Positions 18,898 to 26,401 of a stretch of 64,000 nucleotides of DNA are shown here, one piece after another; the first letter of the stretch is position 1, and every line of letters begins with the position of its first letter. This stretch comes from Anaerolinea thermophila (GTDB lineage Bacteria > Chloroflexota > Anaerolineae > Anaerolineales > Anaerolineaceae): contig NZ_DYHZ01000006.1 of assembly GCF_020723905.1 (NCBI RefSeq), positions 186,001 to 250,000 of the forward strand. Reading direction: 5' to 3'. The position numbers were made by a program, and so were the translations under genes. The notes below the pieces were generated by a model that saw only the letters and a program-made list of their open reading frames with translations, was not told the origin of the DNA and made no database searches.

Positions 18898-20021
18898 TCC
18901 ATAAGCCTTTCATATTCCTCAAGCAGGCGCTGAACGGTATATTCAACCCGGAAGGTTTCTCCATGCGTCAGTGTTTGCAGGTGAAATTTCTGGCGCAGAC
19001 TGGCATCACCACACAACAAAGCAAGTTTTTGAGCAAATTCTTCTTCATCCAGCGTAGTTAAGAAGCCCGTTTCTCCGTCCTTGACAATTTCATCCACGCC
19101 GGGCGCATGGACAGCAACAACCGGTACTCCCGCCGCCTGCGCCTCCATCACGGTAAGAGGGTGAACTTCACTCAAAGAGGCAGTCACAAATACATCCGCC
19201 AGAGCCAGATAATCGGGAACTTGATCATAAGAGATCTTCCCTGCAAAGATCACGTGTTCCCGGGCATTCTTTTGAGCCACCATTTGTTCCAGAACACCCC
19301 GTTCACGGCCATCCCCCGCAAAAACCAGGCAGGTGTCGGGGAAATCTTCGAGATGGTTTAAAAATGCCTGCAGGACGAAACGGGCGTTTTTCTCTGCGCT
19401 CAACCGCCCCAGGAATAAAACCATCTTCTTCCCCTGCAACGGTTTATAGAGAGAACAACGTTCTTTTTGTCCTCCGCGCAGGCGTTCGACCTCCACACCG
19501 TTTGGAATGATCACTCCCTGAACCTTCAGATTCAGGTGGGAGAGCATTTCCAGTACACTTCGAGAGGGAAAAATAATCCGATCCACTTTTTGATAAAAAG
19601 AATGGAGCGCCCGTCTGAGCACATTTTTCTGGAATTTATCGGAGAGAAAAGGAAAATAATAGTCAAAGTACAGATCATAGCGTGTATGGTTGGTAAATAC
19701 CAGAGGGACATTTAACCCGGAAAGCATACGGGCGACATAGGGACCCGTCAGGAATGGATGATTTAAGTGCACCACATCCATATTTTTCAATAAAGATTGC
19801 GCCTGGCGCGAAAAACCAGCCCCGATAAAAAAGCCATTGGGAAGGGCTATCCCGGGGGAATATACTACATTGGATTCCCGGGGGTCAAAAGACGGATCGC
19901 CAAAGGAAAAGACATAAACCTCATGCCCCCATCCCTCGAGGACACGTTTCCACAGGGTAATGCAATGCGTTACCCCACTGACATATGGTTTGTATGAATC
20001 GGAAACAAAGGCAATGCGCAT
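18894..20021 (-). CDS. Family 4 glycosyltransferase
   Basis: GT-B glycosyltransferase of 375 residues, closest in style to bacterial diacylglycerol glucosyltransferases and mannosyltransferases that build glycolipids at the membrane. The N-terminal domain begins MRIAFVSDSYKPYVSGVTH. The C-terminal nucleotide-sugar domain shows VLFLGRLSAEKNARFVLQAF and the EX7E segment (SLSEVHPLTVMEAQAAGVPV, with both Glu). The start is the ATG at 20021, which gives the proper N-terminus; upstream in-frame ATGs only add unrelated residues. It is the first gene of the yraN-miaA-ligase unit. Donor and acceptor are not identified. Confidence 0.9.
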   Translation of the reverse strand: MRIAFVSDSYKPYVSGVTHCITLWKRVLEGWGHEVYVFSFGDPSFDPRESNVVYSPGIALPNGFFIGAGFSRQAQSLLKNMDVVHLNHPFLTGPYVARMLSGLNVPLVFTNHTRYDLYFDYYFPFLSDKFQKNVLRRALHSFYQKVDRIIFPSRSVLEMLSHLNLKVQGVIIPNGVEVERLRGGQKERCSLYKPLQGKKMVLFLGRLSAEKNARFVLQAFLNHLEDFPDTCLVFAGDGRERGVLEQMVAQKNAREHVIFAGKISYDQVPDYLALADVFVTASLSEVHPLTVMEAQAAGVPVVAVHAPGVDEIVKDGETGFLTTLDEEEFAQKLALLCGDASLRQKFHLQTLTHGETFRVEYTVQRLLEEYERLME

Positions 20022-20076
20022 GATCCACTCAATTCTGTGTGGGGAATTATAACGAAAACCCACAAATTTATTACAG

Positions 20077-20111
20077 GTATGGAAAACGTTTATCATTTTC
20101 CATACTATAAT
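20077..20111 (+). promoter_or_regulatory. Operator-like inverted repeat and -10 box before parA
   Basis: A perfect 10-bp inverted repeat (GTATGGAAAA at 20077-20086, TTTTCCATAC at 20096-20105, 9-base centre) is immediately followed by TATAAT (20106-20111). The repeat fills the place of the -35 region and spacer, so a dimeric regulator bound there would control parA. No good -35 is visible. The regulator is unknown; autoregulation is possible. Confidence 0.6.
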
Positions 20112-20153
20112 ATTTAAAAATTCTTTCTCATCTCATTTGATACTCTGAAAAAT

Positions 20154-20915
20154 ATGAAAACAATTGCAATTGCAAATCAAAAAGGGGGAGTGGGTAAAAC
20201 CACACTCGCTATTAATCTGGCAGCAGGACTTGCAACCCTTGGCAGAAAAGTCTTGTTGATTGACCTTGATCCACAAGCCAGTTTAACTCTTTCAACGATA
20301 GGTGAGAGTAGTGGACAATGTATTGCTGAAGTCATTGGCGGTGCTTTACCAGGAAATTTATTGCTGTCAGATATTATCCGCCCACTTAGCGAAAATTTAG
20401 ATCTTGCTCCTGGAGGACTTTCCCTGTCCATTTCCGAAATCGGCTTGATTACCCGGATGGGACGGGAAAATATCCTCAAGAAAGCCCTTAGCAGCGTAAA
20501 TCAATACGATGTGGCAATAATAGATTGTGGGCCTTCTTTAGGGTTATTGGTGGAAAATGCCCTGAATGCAGCGGATGGCGTTCTTATTCCCACCCTGCCC
20601 ACTCCTGTTGACAAACGGGGAGTATCCATTTTCATAGAAAGTCTTAATGCGGTGCGTAGTGAGTTAAACCCCAATCTGATGATTCTGGGATTAGTTATCT
20701 GTCAGTATGATCGACGTTTGAAACTACATCAACAAATACTGGAAGAGTTTCAAAACATCCAGTTGCCTATTCTGGCAGTAATTGGACGAAGCATTGAGAT
20801 AGCCAGAACCGTTGGTGAAGGGAAACCCCTTTCAAGTGGCAGACTTCTGCCCCAAATGCAGGAATTATCCGCTAAGATTGATTTCTGGCTTAGAAACGGT
20901 AAATTCGAGTCTTAA
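20154..20915 (+). CDS. ParA-family ATPase adjoining the microcompartment operon
   Basis: ParA/MinD-type ATPase of 253 residues. The deviant Walker A motif is KGGVGKTT (both Lys present, about residues 10 and 15), the DLDPQASLT motif follows near 40 and Walker B is VAIIDCGPS near 122. The N-terminus is short, as in small chromosomal or cargo-positioning ParA proteins. No parB is adjacent. The gene ends one base before the end of the last gene of the minus-strand ethanolamine operon. ParA-type proteins (McdA) position carboxysomes on the nucleoid, so a role in spacing this compartment is attractive but inferred. Plasmid-like partition is the main alternative. Confidence 0.9.
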   Translation: MKTIAIANQKGGVGKTTLAINLAAGLATLGRKVLLIDLDPQASLTLSTIGESSGQCIAEVIGGALPGNLLLSDIIRPLSENLDLAPGGLSLSISEIGLITRMGRENILKKALSSVNQYDVAIIDCGPSLGLLVENALNAADGVLIPTLPTPVDKRGVSIFIESLNAVRSELNPNLMILGLVICQYDRRLKLHQQILEEFQNIQLPILAVIGRSIEIARTVGEGKPLSSGRLLPQMQELSAKIDFWLRNGKFES

Positions 20916-20916
20916 G

Positions 20917-21216
20917 TTATTTTCCATTCAATATCTTGTGAATGATTTGATCCAACCCTTCTGGCGTGCCACCAAGACGTGCAATGACTGCTAAACGAAC
21001 TTGTTGGAGCACATCCTCATTGGGCTTTTCGTCCTTACACTCCGGATGAGGAGGTGTTTTTTCACCTGCTGGTAAGCGGATTAAACGAATTCCCCGCTCT
21101 CTGGCTCTTTCCTGTCCTAAATCGGTGACGACTAAATCATCACCCACATGGATCTCGGTTACGCCCTGATCAGCATGATAATCAATATCTCTGGCAGTCA
21201 GGAATTTTTTTGCCAT
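20917..21216 (-). CDS. 99-aa microcompartment-associated protein, unknown
   Basis: Not matched to a named family. Residues 1-47 (KKFLTARDIDYHADQGVTEI, ending GIRLIRL) resemble the N-terminal segment of the EutQ-like protein in the same operon and more distantly that of EutT. Residues 48-68 are charged and Pro-rich. The C-terminal 30 residues form an amphipathic helix ending GLDQIIHKILNGK, like the encapsulation peptides of compartment cargo. It is the last gene of the operon, 13 bp after the tandem shell gene, and tail to tail with parA. It may be a cargo adaptor, or a small ParA partner playing the part of McdB; neither is shown. Confidence 0.75.
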   Translation of the reverse strand: MAKKFLTARDIDYHADQGVTEIHVGDDLVVTDLGQERARERGIRLIRLPAGEKTPPHPECKDEKPNEDVLQQVRLAVIARLGGTPEGLDQIIHKILNGK

Positions 21217-21229
21217 ACTGCCTCACTTT

Positions 21230-21853
21230 CTAAGCAACCCCTTCAATTTCTTTCAACGCTGTGACAGCCGCATCGCGTGCGGCCAGGATATCGGCTTCCG
21301 TGCCAGCCATCCATAAACGGCCAAAACGGCCTACGGAACTTATATGCATCAAATTAACTGGGGCGGCTTTTTCGGCTTCGTTAGCAGCCAGATTAATATA
21401 AGCCGCAGGAGCACATTCCAGGACCAGCATCGTCTGGCCAGGTACCAACATCATACCTCGTGCAAAGCGATTTAATAATTGTGCCTGATAAGGATTGACA
21501 TTGGTAATCACCTGAAGGGAAGCAATTTCAGGTTTTTTACGATCGGTGATTTTAAGCCCCAGTTGTTCCAGAACCACCTGGCCTGCCTGAATAACATCTT
21601 CCTGGGAGAGCGAATGGATTTCAAACATACCAAATTCGCGCTCAACAATTTGAGCACCCGGTTTAACATCCGTTGCTTTCACTGCAATATCCACCACTCG
21701 AAAAACCCAGTTGCCTGGTGCCATCTCCACGTACAGGCTTGCCATTCCTTCAATTGGTAGATCTCCTTGCGTGATAGTGCCTACAAATGCAGCATATTGA
21801 GGTTGCATTCGGTCAAGATAGCAATAAGCTCGCAGTTCGAATTGATCCGCCAT
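21230..21853 (-). CDS. Tandem BMC-domain shell protein
   Basis: Protein of 207 residues that reads as two BMC folds in a row, as in BMC-T trimeric shell proteins. The first covers about 5-100 and includes WVFRVVDIAVKATDVKPGAQ. The second covers about 110-207 and includes LLNRFARGMMLVPGQTMLVL and a final ILAARDAAVTALKEIEG helix. It is distinct from EutL, which is also in this operon, and no Cys pair for an Fe-S centre like PduT is visible. It has only two Cys (near 11 and 150). It probably forms a trimeric tile of the shell. It lies between eutJ and the 99-aa gene with short gaps. Confidence 0.78.
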   Translation of the reverse strand: MADQFELRAYCYLDRMQPQYAAFVGTITQGDLPIEGMASLYVEMAPGNWVFRVVDIAVKATDVKPGAQIVEREFGMFEIHSLSQEDVIQAGQVVLEQLGLKITDRKKPEIASLQVITNVNPYQAQLLNRFARGMMLVPGQTMLVLECAPAAYINLAANEAEKAAPVNLMHISSVGRFGRLWMAGTEADILAARDAAVTALKEIEGVA

Positions 21854-21865
21854 ATGTGCTCCTCG

Positions 21866-22687
21866 TCAAGAAAGTTGATCGTTCATCGCAATCCCCAGCG
21901 GGGTAACAAACAAGGGGTTCCCAGGAACTACCGTTTTTACCCCTGTAATATTTTCGATCACCCTGTCAATTCCTTTAAAAGCGCTGGTCCCCCCCACCAA
22001 ATAAATACAATCTACAGGGTATGGTTGAATGTGTTGCTGAATAATTGTACCTACCTTCTCCATTACAGGACGAACGATATTAAATAAACGAGTTTGTTCT
22101 TCCGGGTTTATTTTTCGGGCTTCGGCTTCGGCAAAGGGGATCTTAAGCGCCCCGGAAATCACCAGGGTAAAGTGAGTACCACCGGTTGGTTCATCTGCAG
22201 TGTAGATTACATTACCCTCTTGAATAATGGCAATACCAGTGGTGCCACCGCCAATATCCACCACAGCCCCATTTTTGACTTCCAAAACAGCATTTGCCGC
22301 GGTAGGTTCATCCACCAGCGCAGAACAGGTTAACCCTGCTGCTTCAAGAACATAGCGTGTGGCACGCACCTCCGCAATGGGAACACCGGGAGGGTAAGCA
22401 GTTGCCGCCGATTGTAATTCAAATCCCAGTCTGCCCTCCAATTCCGCCTTCAACTTACGCACCAGTTCAACCGCCCCACCGAAGTCCACAACCAAGCCAT
22501 CTCGAACGATTTCAGCATACTGATAGGTTCCGACCAGTGGCTGGTTATCCTCGGTTAATACAAACAGGCTCACGTAAGCCGTTCCCAGATCAACCCCACA
22601 GCGAACTCTCCCGCGATATCCATTGATAGAATGGCGCAGGATGGCTTGATCAGCTTCTTTCAGGATAGCATGCAGGTTCGGGTTCAT
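21866..22687 (-). CDS. eutJ: EutJ, Hsp70/actin-like chaperone of ethanolamine operons
   Basis: Protein of 273 residues in the EutJ family, an ASKHA-fold ATPase thought to act as a chaperone for compartment enzymes. The phosphate-1 motif is CGVDLGTAYVSLFV (about residues 29-42), the connect region holds GVPIAEVRATRYVLEAAGL and LVDEPTAANAVL, phosphate-2 is VDIGGGTTGIA, and the adenosine motif is YLVGGTSAFKGI. The length equals that of enteric EutJ. It is 6 bp after eutT. The specific client is unknown; EutA, the lyase reactivase, is encoded separately upstream. Confidence 0.93.
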   Translation of the reverse strand: MNPNLHAILKEADQAILRHSINGYRGRVRCGVDLGTAYVSLFVLTEDNQPLVGTYQYAEIVRDGLVVDFGGAVELVRKLKAELEGRLGFELQSAATAYPPGVPIAEVRATRYVLEAAGLTCSALVDEPTAANAVLEVKNGAVVDIGGGTTGIAIIQEGNVIYTADEPTGGTHFTLVISGALKIPFAEAEARKINPEEQTRLFNIVRPVMEKVGTIIQQHIQPYPVDCIYLVGGTSAFKGIDRVIENITGVKTVVPGNPLFVTPLGIAMNDQLS

Positions 22688-22693
22688 CAGTCT

Positions 22694-23491
22694 TTACTTT
22701 TCCAGTTTTCCAGCAGCGAACAGCAATTCCAGATAATAGACCGCATTGCTCAAGCGATTGACCGCTTTTATCAGTTCAGGTTCTTGCGGTTCAGTGGCTT
22801 CATAAACTGTAAAGGCTTCCAATGCAACGATTTCGGTTTCGCGAACCTGGGAACGTAACCAGTTGAGCCAGAGAAGCAACTCGGGGTCCTGTGATCCGGG
22901 AACAATATGGGAGATGCCAATACTCTCCTCTGGTGTGTGGGTTGCTTTGCGCAATTCGTCATCGCTTTTGCCATCCATCTCCAATGGAGCAACCTTACGC
23001 TGGTTGTATTCGGCGCTAGAAATTTCCCGACAGTAAGCCGCCAGAGTACCTAACAGTTCAGCCAACCGGTTTCGCTTCTCTCTTCTTGCCAGCGCACTCA
23101 CCAGCAAAAACAGAGCATGAAGGCTGTCCATTTTCCCCCGAAAGCGAATGCGGGGATGGGTTTTTGGAGCAAAATGCTGACTGTCCAGCTGGGTCATGTG
23201 ATCTGGCTTCGGCTTTACGGGCATTCCACAGGTGGTGCAGCGCGGCAGGTCACCCGTCAAGACAACCGGAAATTCCCCCGGTTTATCCCACGCAGGTTTG
23301 GCAGGAGAATCGATTGGTTTAGAATCCGGCAAATTAACCGATTCGCCTTCAAAGGTAACTTCCATGTTCCACTCTTTTATGAAATCCTGCGCAGAAGGTG
23401 AAAGCCGTGCATCTGCCGGAAGCCGCACAGTCATCCCTTTTTGGGGCTGCCGGATTTGATTACGAAGTTGGGCTTCAGTTACAATTGGCAT
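22694..23491 (-). CDS. eutT: EutT-type corrinoid adenosyltransferase
   Basis: Makes adenosylcobalamin from ATP and cob(I)alamin for ethanolamine ammonia-lyase. The N-terminus (VTEAQLRNQIRQ, then VRLPADARLSPSAQDFI) matches the typical EutT opening. A metal site region shows CTTC (C85, C88) ahead of GMPVKPKPDHMTQLD. The catalytic helical part includes RIRFRGKMDSLHALFLL and a C-terminal LNWLRSQVRETEIVALEAF, followed by VNRLSNAVYYLELLF. The 265 residues match enteric EutT. The extra Cys next to the metal site known in enteric EutT is not present, so metal use may differ. It lies between eutQ and eutJ. Confidence 0.92.
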   Translation of the reverse strand: MPIVTEAQLRNQIRQPQKGMTVRLPADARLSPSAQDFIKEWNMEVTFEGESVNLPDSKPIDSPAKPAWDKPGEFPVVLTGDLPRCTTCGMPVKPKPDHMTQLDSQHFAPKTHPRIRFRGKMDSLHALFLLVSALARREKRNRLAELLGTLAAYCREISSAEYNQRKVAPLEMDGKSDDELRKATHTPEESIGISHIVPGSQDPELLLWLNWLRSQVRETEIVALEAFTVYEATEPQEPELIKAVNRLSNAVYYLELLFAAGKLEK

Positions 23492-23513
23492 AGAAGTAGC
23501 CTTTCTTTCCTGC

Positions 23514-24143
23514 TCAACCCGCCCATTCAGCAGGATAGGTCACATATAAGAACTTCGCCCACTGAGGGGTACTAAATGAAATCTGTGTCCCTTTAGGAAT
23601 GTAAATGACATCCCCGGGTTTCCCTACGATGGTTCCCTGCGAAGTAACAATGTGCAATTCTCCTTCAATGACAAATTCGATCTCATCGTAGGTAAGAGTC
23701 CACGGGAAGCTCCCCTTGTGAAGCGACATAAACCCAGCCGCCATCGGTGAACCATGCTGAGCAGTAATGACATCTTCCAAACGGACATCCATTTCAGGAC
23801 GATGGATTTCAAAGGGGAATGGAGGCATGGTCAATGAACGCCCATCCACATGTACCACCGAACGGGAAGATGGAGTACTCGGTTGGTTGTTCTGTTCAAG
23901 CAATTTTGACACAATTTGGCGGACTTGCTCTTCCAGTCCAACAGAACCCGAAGGGGAAGAGGTAAATGCAGGAACCTGTTGAGGGGAAGACACCTCTTCG
24001 GCTTCGATAATGCTCAACCCGACTTCTCGCGCTTGATCTCTCGCCAGCGGGGTGACTAAATCGCCCTTTTTAAGTCGTAACTCCAGGATATTTTGATTTG
24101 CCAGATTCTTGATATCCTGCGCTGTATAGCATTTCTTGGGCAT
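23514..24143 (-). CDS. eutQ: EutQ-like cupin, acetate kinase-related microcompartment protein
   Basis: Protein of 209 residues. Residues 1-48 form a module (CYTAQDIKNLANQNILELRL, ending LVTPLARDQAREVGLSII) shared with the 99-aa protein of this operon. Residues 69-85 (VGLEEQVRQIVSKLLEQ) look like an amphipathic encapsulation helix in a Ser/Pro-rich linker. Residues 95-209 are the EutQ cupin: DVRLEDVITAQHGSPMAAGF, TYDEIEFVIEGELHIV and GKPGDVIYIPKGTQISF. Enteric EutQ has been reported to have acetate kinase activity and to be needed for anaerobic growth on ethanolamine. The start ATG has GGAGACG upstream. A 137-bp structured gap separates it from the preceding shell gene. Confidence 0.9.
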   Translation of the reverse strand: MPKKCYTAQDIKNLANQNILELRLKKGDLVTPLARDQAREVGLSIIEAEEVSSPQQVPAFTSSPSGSVGLEEQVRQIVSKLLEQNNQPSTPSSRSVVHVDGRSLTMPPFPFEIHRPEMDVRLEDVITAQHGSPMAAGFMSLHKGSFPWTLTYDEIEFVIEGELHIVTSQGTIVGKPGDVIYIPKGTQISFSTPQWAKFLYVTYPAEWAG

Positions 24144-24180
24144 GTTCCATCGTCTCCTTTATAACTAGCCACATACTCTT

Positions 24181-24259
24181 TACCTTTTAGGGCAAAAGGT
24201 ATAAGTCGAGCAGGCTTTGAGGGTGGGAAAATCCGTTAGGAAAAACGATTTTCCCACCC
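24181..24259 (-). promoter_or_regulatory. Two intra-operon hairpins between shell gene and eutQ
   Basis: A perfect 8-bp stem with 5-base loop (24181-24188 with 24194-24201) and a perfect 13-bp stem with 13-base loop (24221-24233 with 24247-24259) fill the 137-bp gap. On the minus strand neither is followed by a T-run, so they are more likely mRNA-stabilising or processing structures than terminators. Confidence 0.65.
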
Positions 24260-24280
24260 CTGCAAAAAGACTTGTTCCAA

Positions 24281-24820
24281 TTATTCAGAGACTTTCGGCA
24301 AGATCATTTCCACATCACTATGCGGGCGCGGGATGACGTGAACACTGACCAATTCCCCGACCCGTTGCGCCGCTGCAGCGCCGGCATCAGTAGCAGCCTT
24401 GACAGCGCCCACATCTCCCCGAACCATAACGGTAACATATCCACCGCCAATGTATTCCTTGCCGATCAATTTCACATTGGCTGCTTTAACCATGGCATCT
24501 GCCGCTTCAATGGCACCAACAAGTCCTTTGGTCTCGATCATACCGAGAGCAATCATTTGAATAGTCATAGCAATCTCCTTATGTTGTGTTTTTGGTTCCT
24601 CATACGAGTGCGATATCTGAGGAGCTTCATCTTTATTGGATTGTGTCGTTTGGTCACTCAGGCTTTCAGGTGAGACTGCGGCATCCGATGATGGAGAAGC
24701 CGTTTCGCTAACCGCCAATGCCTGATGACTGGGCAGACGACAGTACTTTGAACCCGGTATAGCCGGATTCTGGCATCTTTTCCCGCTTTTAGTAATTGCC
24801 TGACATTGTGTATCAGCCAT
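24281..24820 (-). CDS. BMC-H shell protein with N-terminal CCCH zinc-finger-like extension
   Basis: The 179-residue frame has three parts. Residues 1-33 hold a Cys/His motif, C6-x9-C16-x10-C27-x4-H32 ([16 protein letters not shown], then SKYCRLPSH), typical of small zinc-binding modules found in phage and hypothetical proteins (DUF5763-like). Residues 34-84 are a Ser/Pro/Thr-rich linker. Residues 85-179 are a complete hexamer-type BMC domain. Its 90-residue core is identical to EutM in this operon. An AAGGAG site six bases before Met85 (ATG at 24568) means a short 95-residue shell protein is probably made as well. The long form may carry its extension on the shell face or bind a partner. Confidence 0.9.
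   Translation of the reverse strand: MADTQCQAITKSGKRCQNPAIPGSKYCRLPSHQALAVSETASPSSDAAVSPESLSDQTTQSNKDEAPQISHSYEEPKTQHKEIAMTIQMIALGMIETKGLVGAIEAADAMVKAANVKLIGKEYIGGGYVTVMVRGDVGAVKAATDAGAAAAQRVGELVSVHVIPRPHSDVEMILPKVSE
24566..24580 (-). promoter_or_regulatory. Internal ribosome binding site and start for the short BMC-H form
   Basis: On the minus strand AAGGAG (24575-24580) lies six bases before an in-frame ATG (24568-24566) at the exact start of the BMC domain. This is as good as any ribosome site in the operon and predicts a second, short product covering 24281-24568. Confidence 0.75.
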
Positions 24821-24850
24821 CTTGTTTCAGTCTCCTGATAAGCCAGTCCT

Positions 24851-26347
24851 TCACCGACGAACATCCCACTGGGCGAGGATGCGCCGGACGATCTCCTCAA
24901 TCTCCGCATTGCTCAAGACTGCCGGAGTACCACTGGCTGTTCCACCTTTTACATCCGGTGCAAGCGTATAAGCCGCTGGCGGGGGTGGGGTAATTTCATA
25001 GGCAAGCCGTTTAATGTTCATCAGGTGCGTGGTGGTGATATTGTCGCTAATCACGGCTCCCCCAAGGCCACCGGGAGCCAGCGTCATGGCAGGCACTACT
25101 CCGGTTGTCGCACCAATAGCCCCCATCGTTCCCCACGAGTTAACAATGATGCGGAAAGCGGGTTTCTCAATCCCAAATGCCATGATGACTTCCTCATCGC
25201 GGGCATGAATGACCAGTGAATGCCCATCCCCACCGTACTTCAGCAGCTGAATACACCTTTCGCAACCTGCACGCCACCCATCCTCCACCATAAAGCCTAA
25301 CACCGTGGTCAGTTTTTCCCCACTCAAGGGATACTCCCTCCCTACACCGGCAAGATCCACAACCAGCACTCTCGCCCATGAAGGTACCTGAATACCCGCC
25401 ATTTGAGCCAGTTGTTGTGGGGTCTTACCCACTGCCCTTGGATTCATGACACCCGGGCTTTGGAAGAGAAGTTTTTCAACAGGTGGAACTTCTTCTGGAG
25501 ACAACCAGTATGCTCCATTTTTCTTCATTTCCTCGCGCAGTTGATCGGCAATCGGGCGGTCAGCGACCACACATTGCTCCGTTGAGCAAATCACCGAACA
25601 ATCAAAAGCCTTACTGTTGACAATATCGCTTGCCGCTTTAACCACATCAGCGCTACGATCCACGTATACGGGTACGTTCCCGGGTCCCACCCCAATGGCT
25701 GGTTTGCCTACGCTATGGGCTGCGCGCACCATACCAGATCCGCCTGTTGCAAGGATTAGTGAAACCGCATAGTGCCGCATTAACTCCTGAGTTCCTTCAA
25801 GAGTCACATTCTGCATGCAGGCAACCAACCCTGCAGGCATTCCAACAGCCTCTCCGGCTTCTACCATAACCCGCACGGCTTCAAATGTGCTTCGACGAGC
25901 GGCAGGGTGAGGAGCAACCACAATCCCATTTCGAGCCTTCACGGCAATAAGCACTTTGTAAATAGCGGTTGAGGTAGGATTTGTGGAAGGAGTCAGAGCC
26001 GCAATCACTCCAACAGGCCAGGCAATTTCCACCACTTTGCGGCTCTCATCCCGGTTAATGACGCCCGTTGTCTTGACGTTCTTGATGGACTCCCACACCG
26101 TCTTGCTGGCAAATTCATTCTTTACCTGTTTATGAGCAACAACCCCATAACCAGTCTCTTCATGGGCTAGTTGCGCTAACCTGGCGGCTTCGCGATAGGC
26201 AGCCTCAGCCATTGCCGAGCAGATTCGGTCCACTTCTTCTTGCGTAGCAAAGGCAAATGCCCGCTGAGCCTCTCGGCATTGAACAGCAAGTCTGCGCGCT
26301 TCCTGAATAGAGCGGAGATCCAGATCGTAATCTTCTGGTAACGCCAT
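24851..26347 (-). CDS. eutE: CoA-acylating acetaldehyde dehydrogenase EutE
   Basis: Converts acetaldehyde, CoA and NAD to acetyl-CoA and NADH inside the compartment. The 498 residues show the aldehyde dehydrogenase plan: an N-terminal LRSIQEARRLAVQCREAQRA helix, the cofactor region ITALTPSTNPTSTAIYKVLI (written here as PVGVIAALTPSTNPTST) and the catalytic Cys in AFDCSVICSTEQC near residue 246. The chain is longer than enteric EutE at the C-terminus. Residues 460-498 form a Pro/Thr linker and an amphipathic helix, NAEIEEIVRRILAQWD, with the form of an encapsulation peptide. The N-terminal peptide seen in many homologues is absent. It lies 30 bp ahead of the zinc-finger BMC-H gene. Confidence 0.95.
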   Translation of the reverse strand: MALPEDYDLDLRSIQEARRLAVQCREAQRAFAFATQEEVDRICSAMAEAAYREAARLAQLAHEETGYGVVAHKQVKNEFASKTVWESIKNVKTTGVINRDESRKVVEIAWPVGVIAALTPSTNPTSTAIYKVLIAVKARNGIVVAPHPAARRSTFEAVRVMVEAGEAVGMPAGLVACMQNVTLEGTQELMRHYAVSLILATGGSGMVRAAHSVGKPAIGVGPGNVPVYVDRSADVVKAASDIVNSKAFDCSVICSTEQCVVADRPIADQLREEMKKNGAYWLSPEEVPPVEKLLFQSPGVMNPRAVGKTPQQLAQMAGIQVPSWARVLVVDLAGVGREYPLSGEKLTTVLGFMVEDGWRAGCERCIQLLKYGGDGHSLVIHARDEEVIMAFGIEKPAFRIIVNSWGTMGAIGATTGVVPAMTLAPGGLGGAVISDNITTTHLMNIKRLAYEITPPPPAAYTLAPDVKGGTASGTPAVLSNAEIEEIVRRILAQWDVRR

Positions 26348-26401
26348 AGCACCTCCTTATAGAGGATACGAGCTTAAGCCCTACCCCAAAGGGGTAAAAT
26401 A

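Noticed and set aside
20154-20915. ParA as part of a chromosomal parABS origin region
   Set aside because: No parB gene, parS-like repeats, dnaA, gidB or other origin genes are adjacent. The neighbours are a glycosyltransferase operon and the eut operon.
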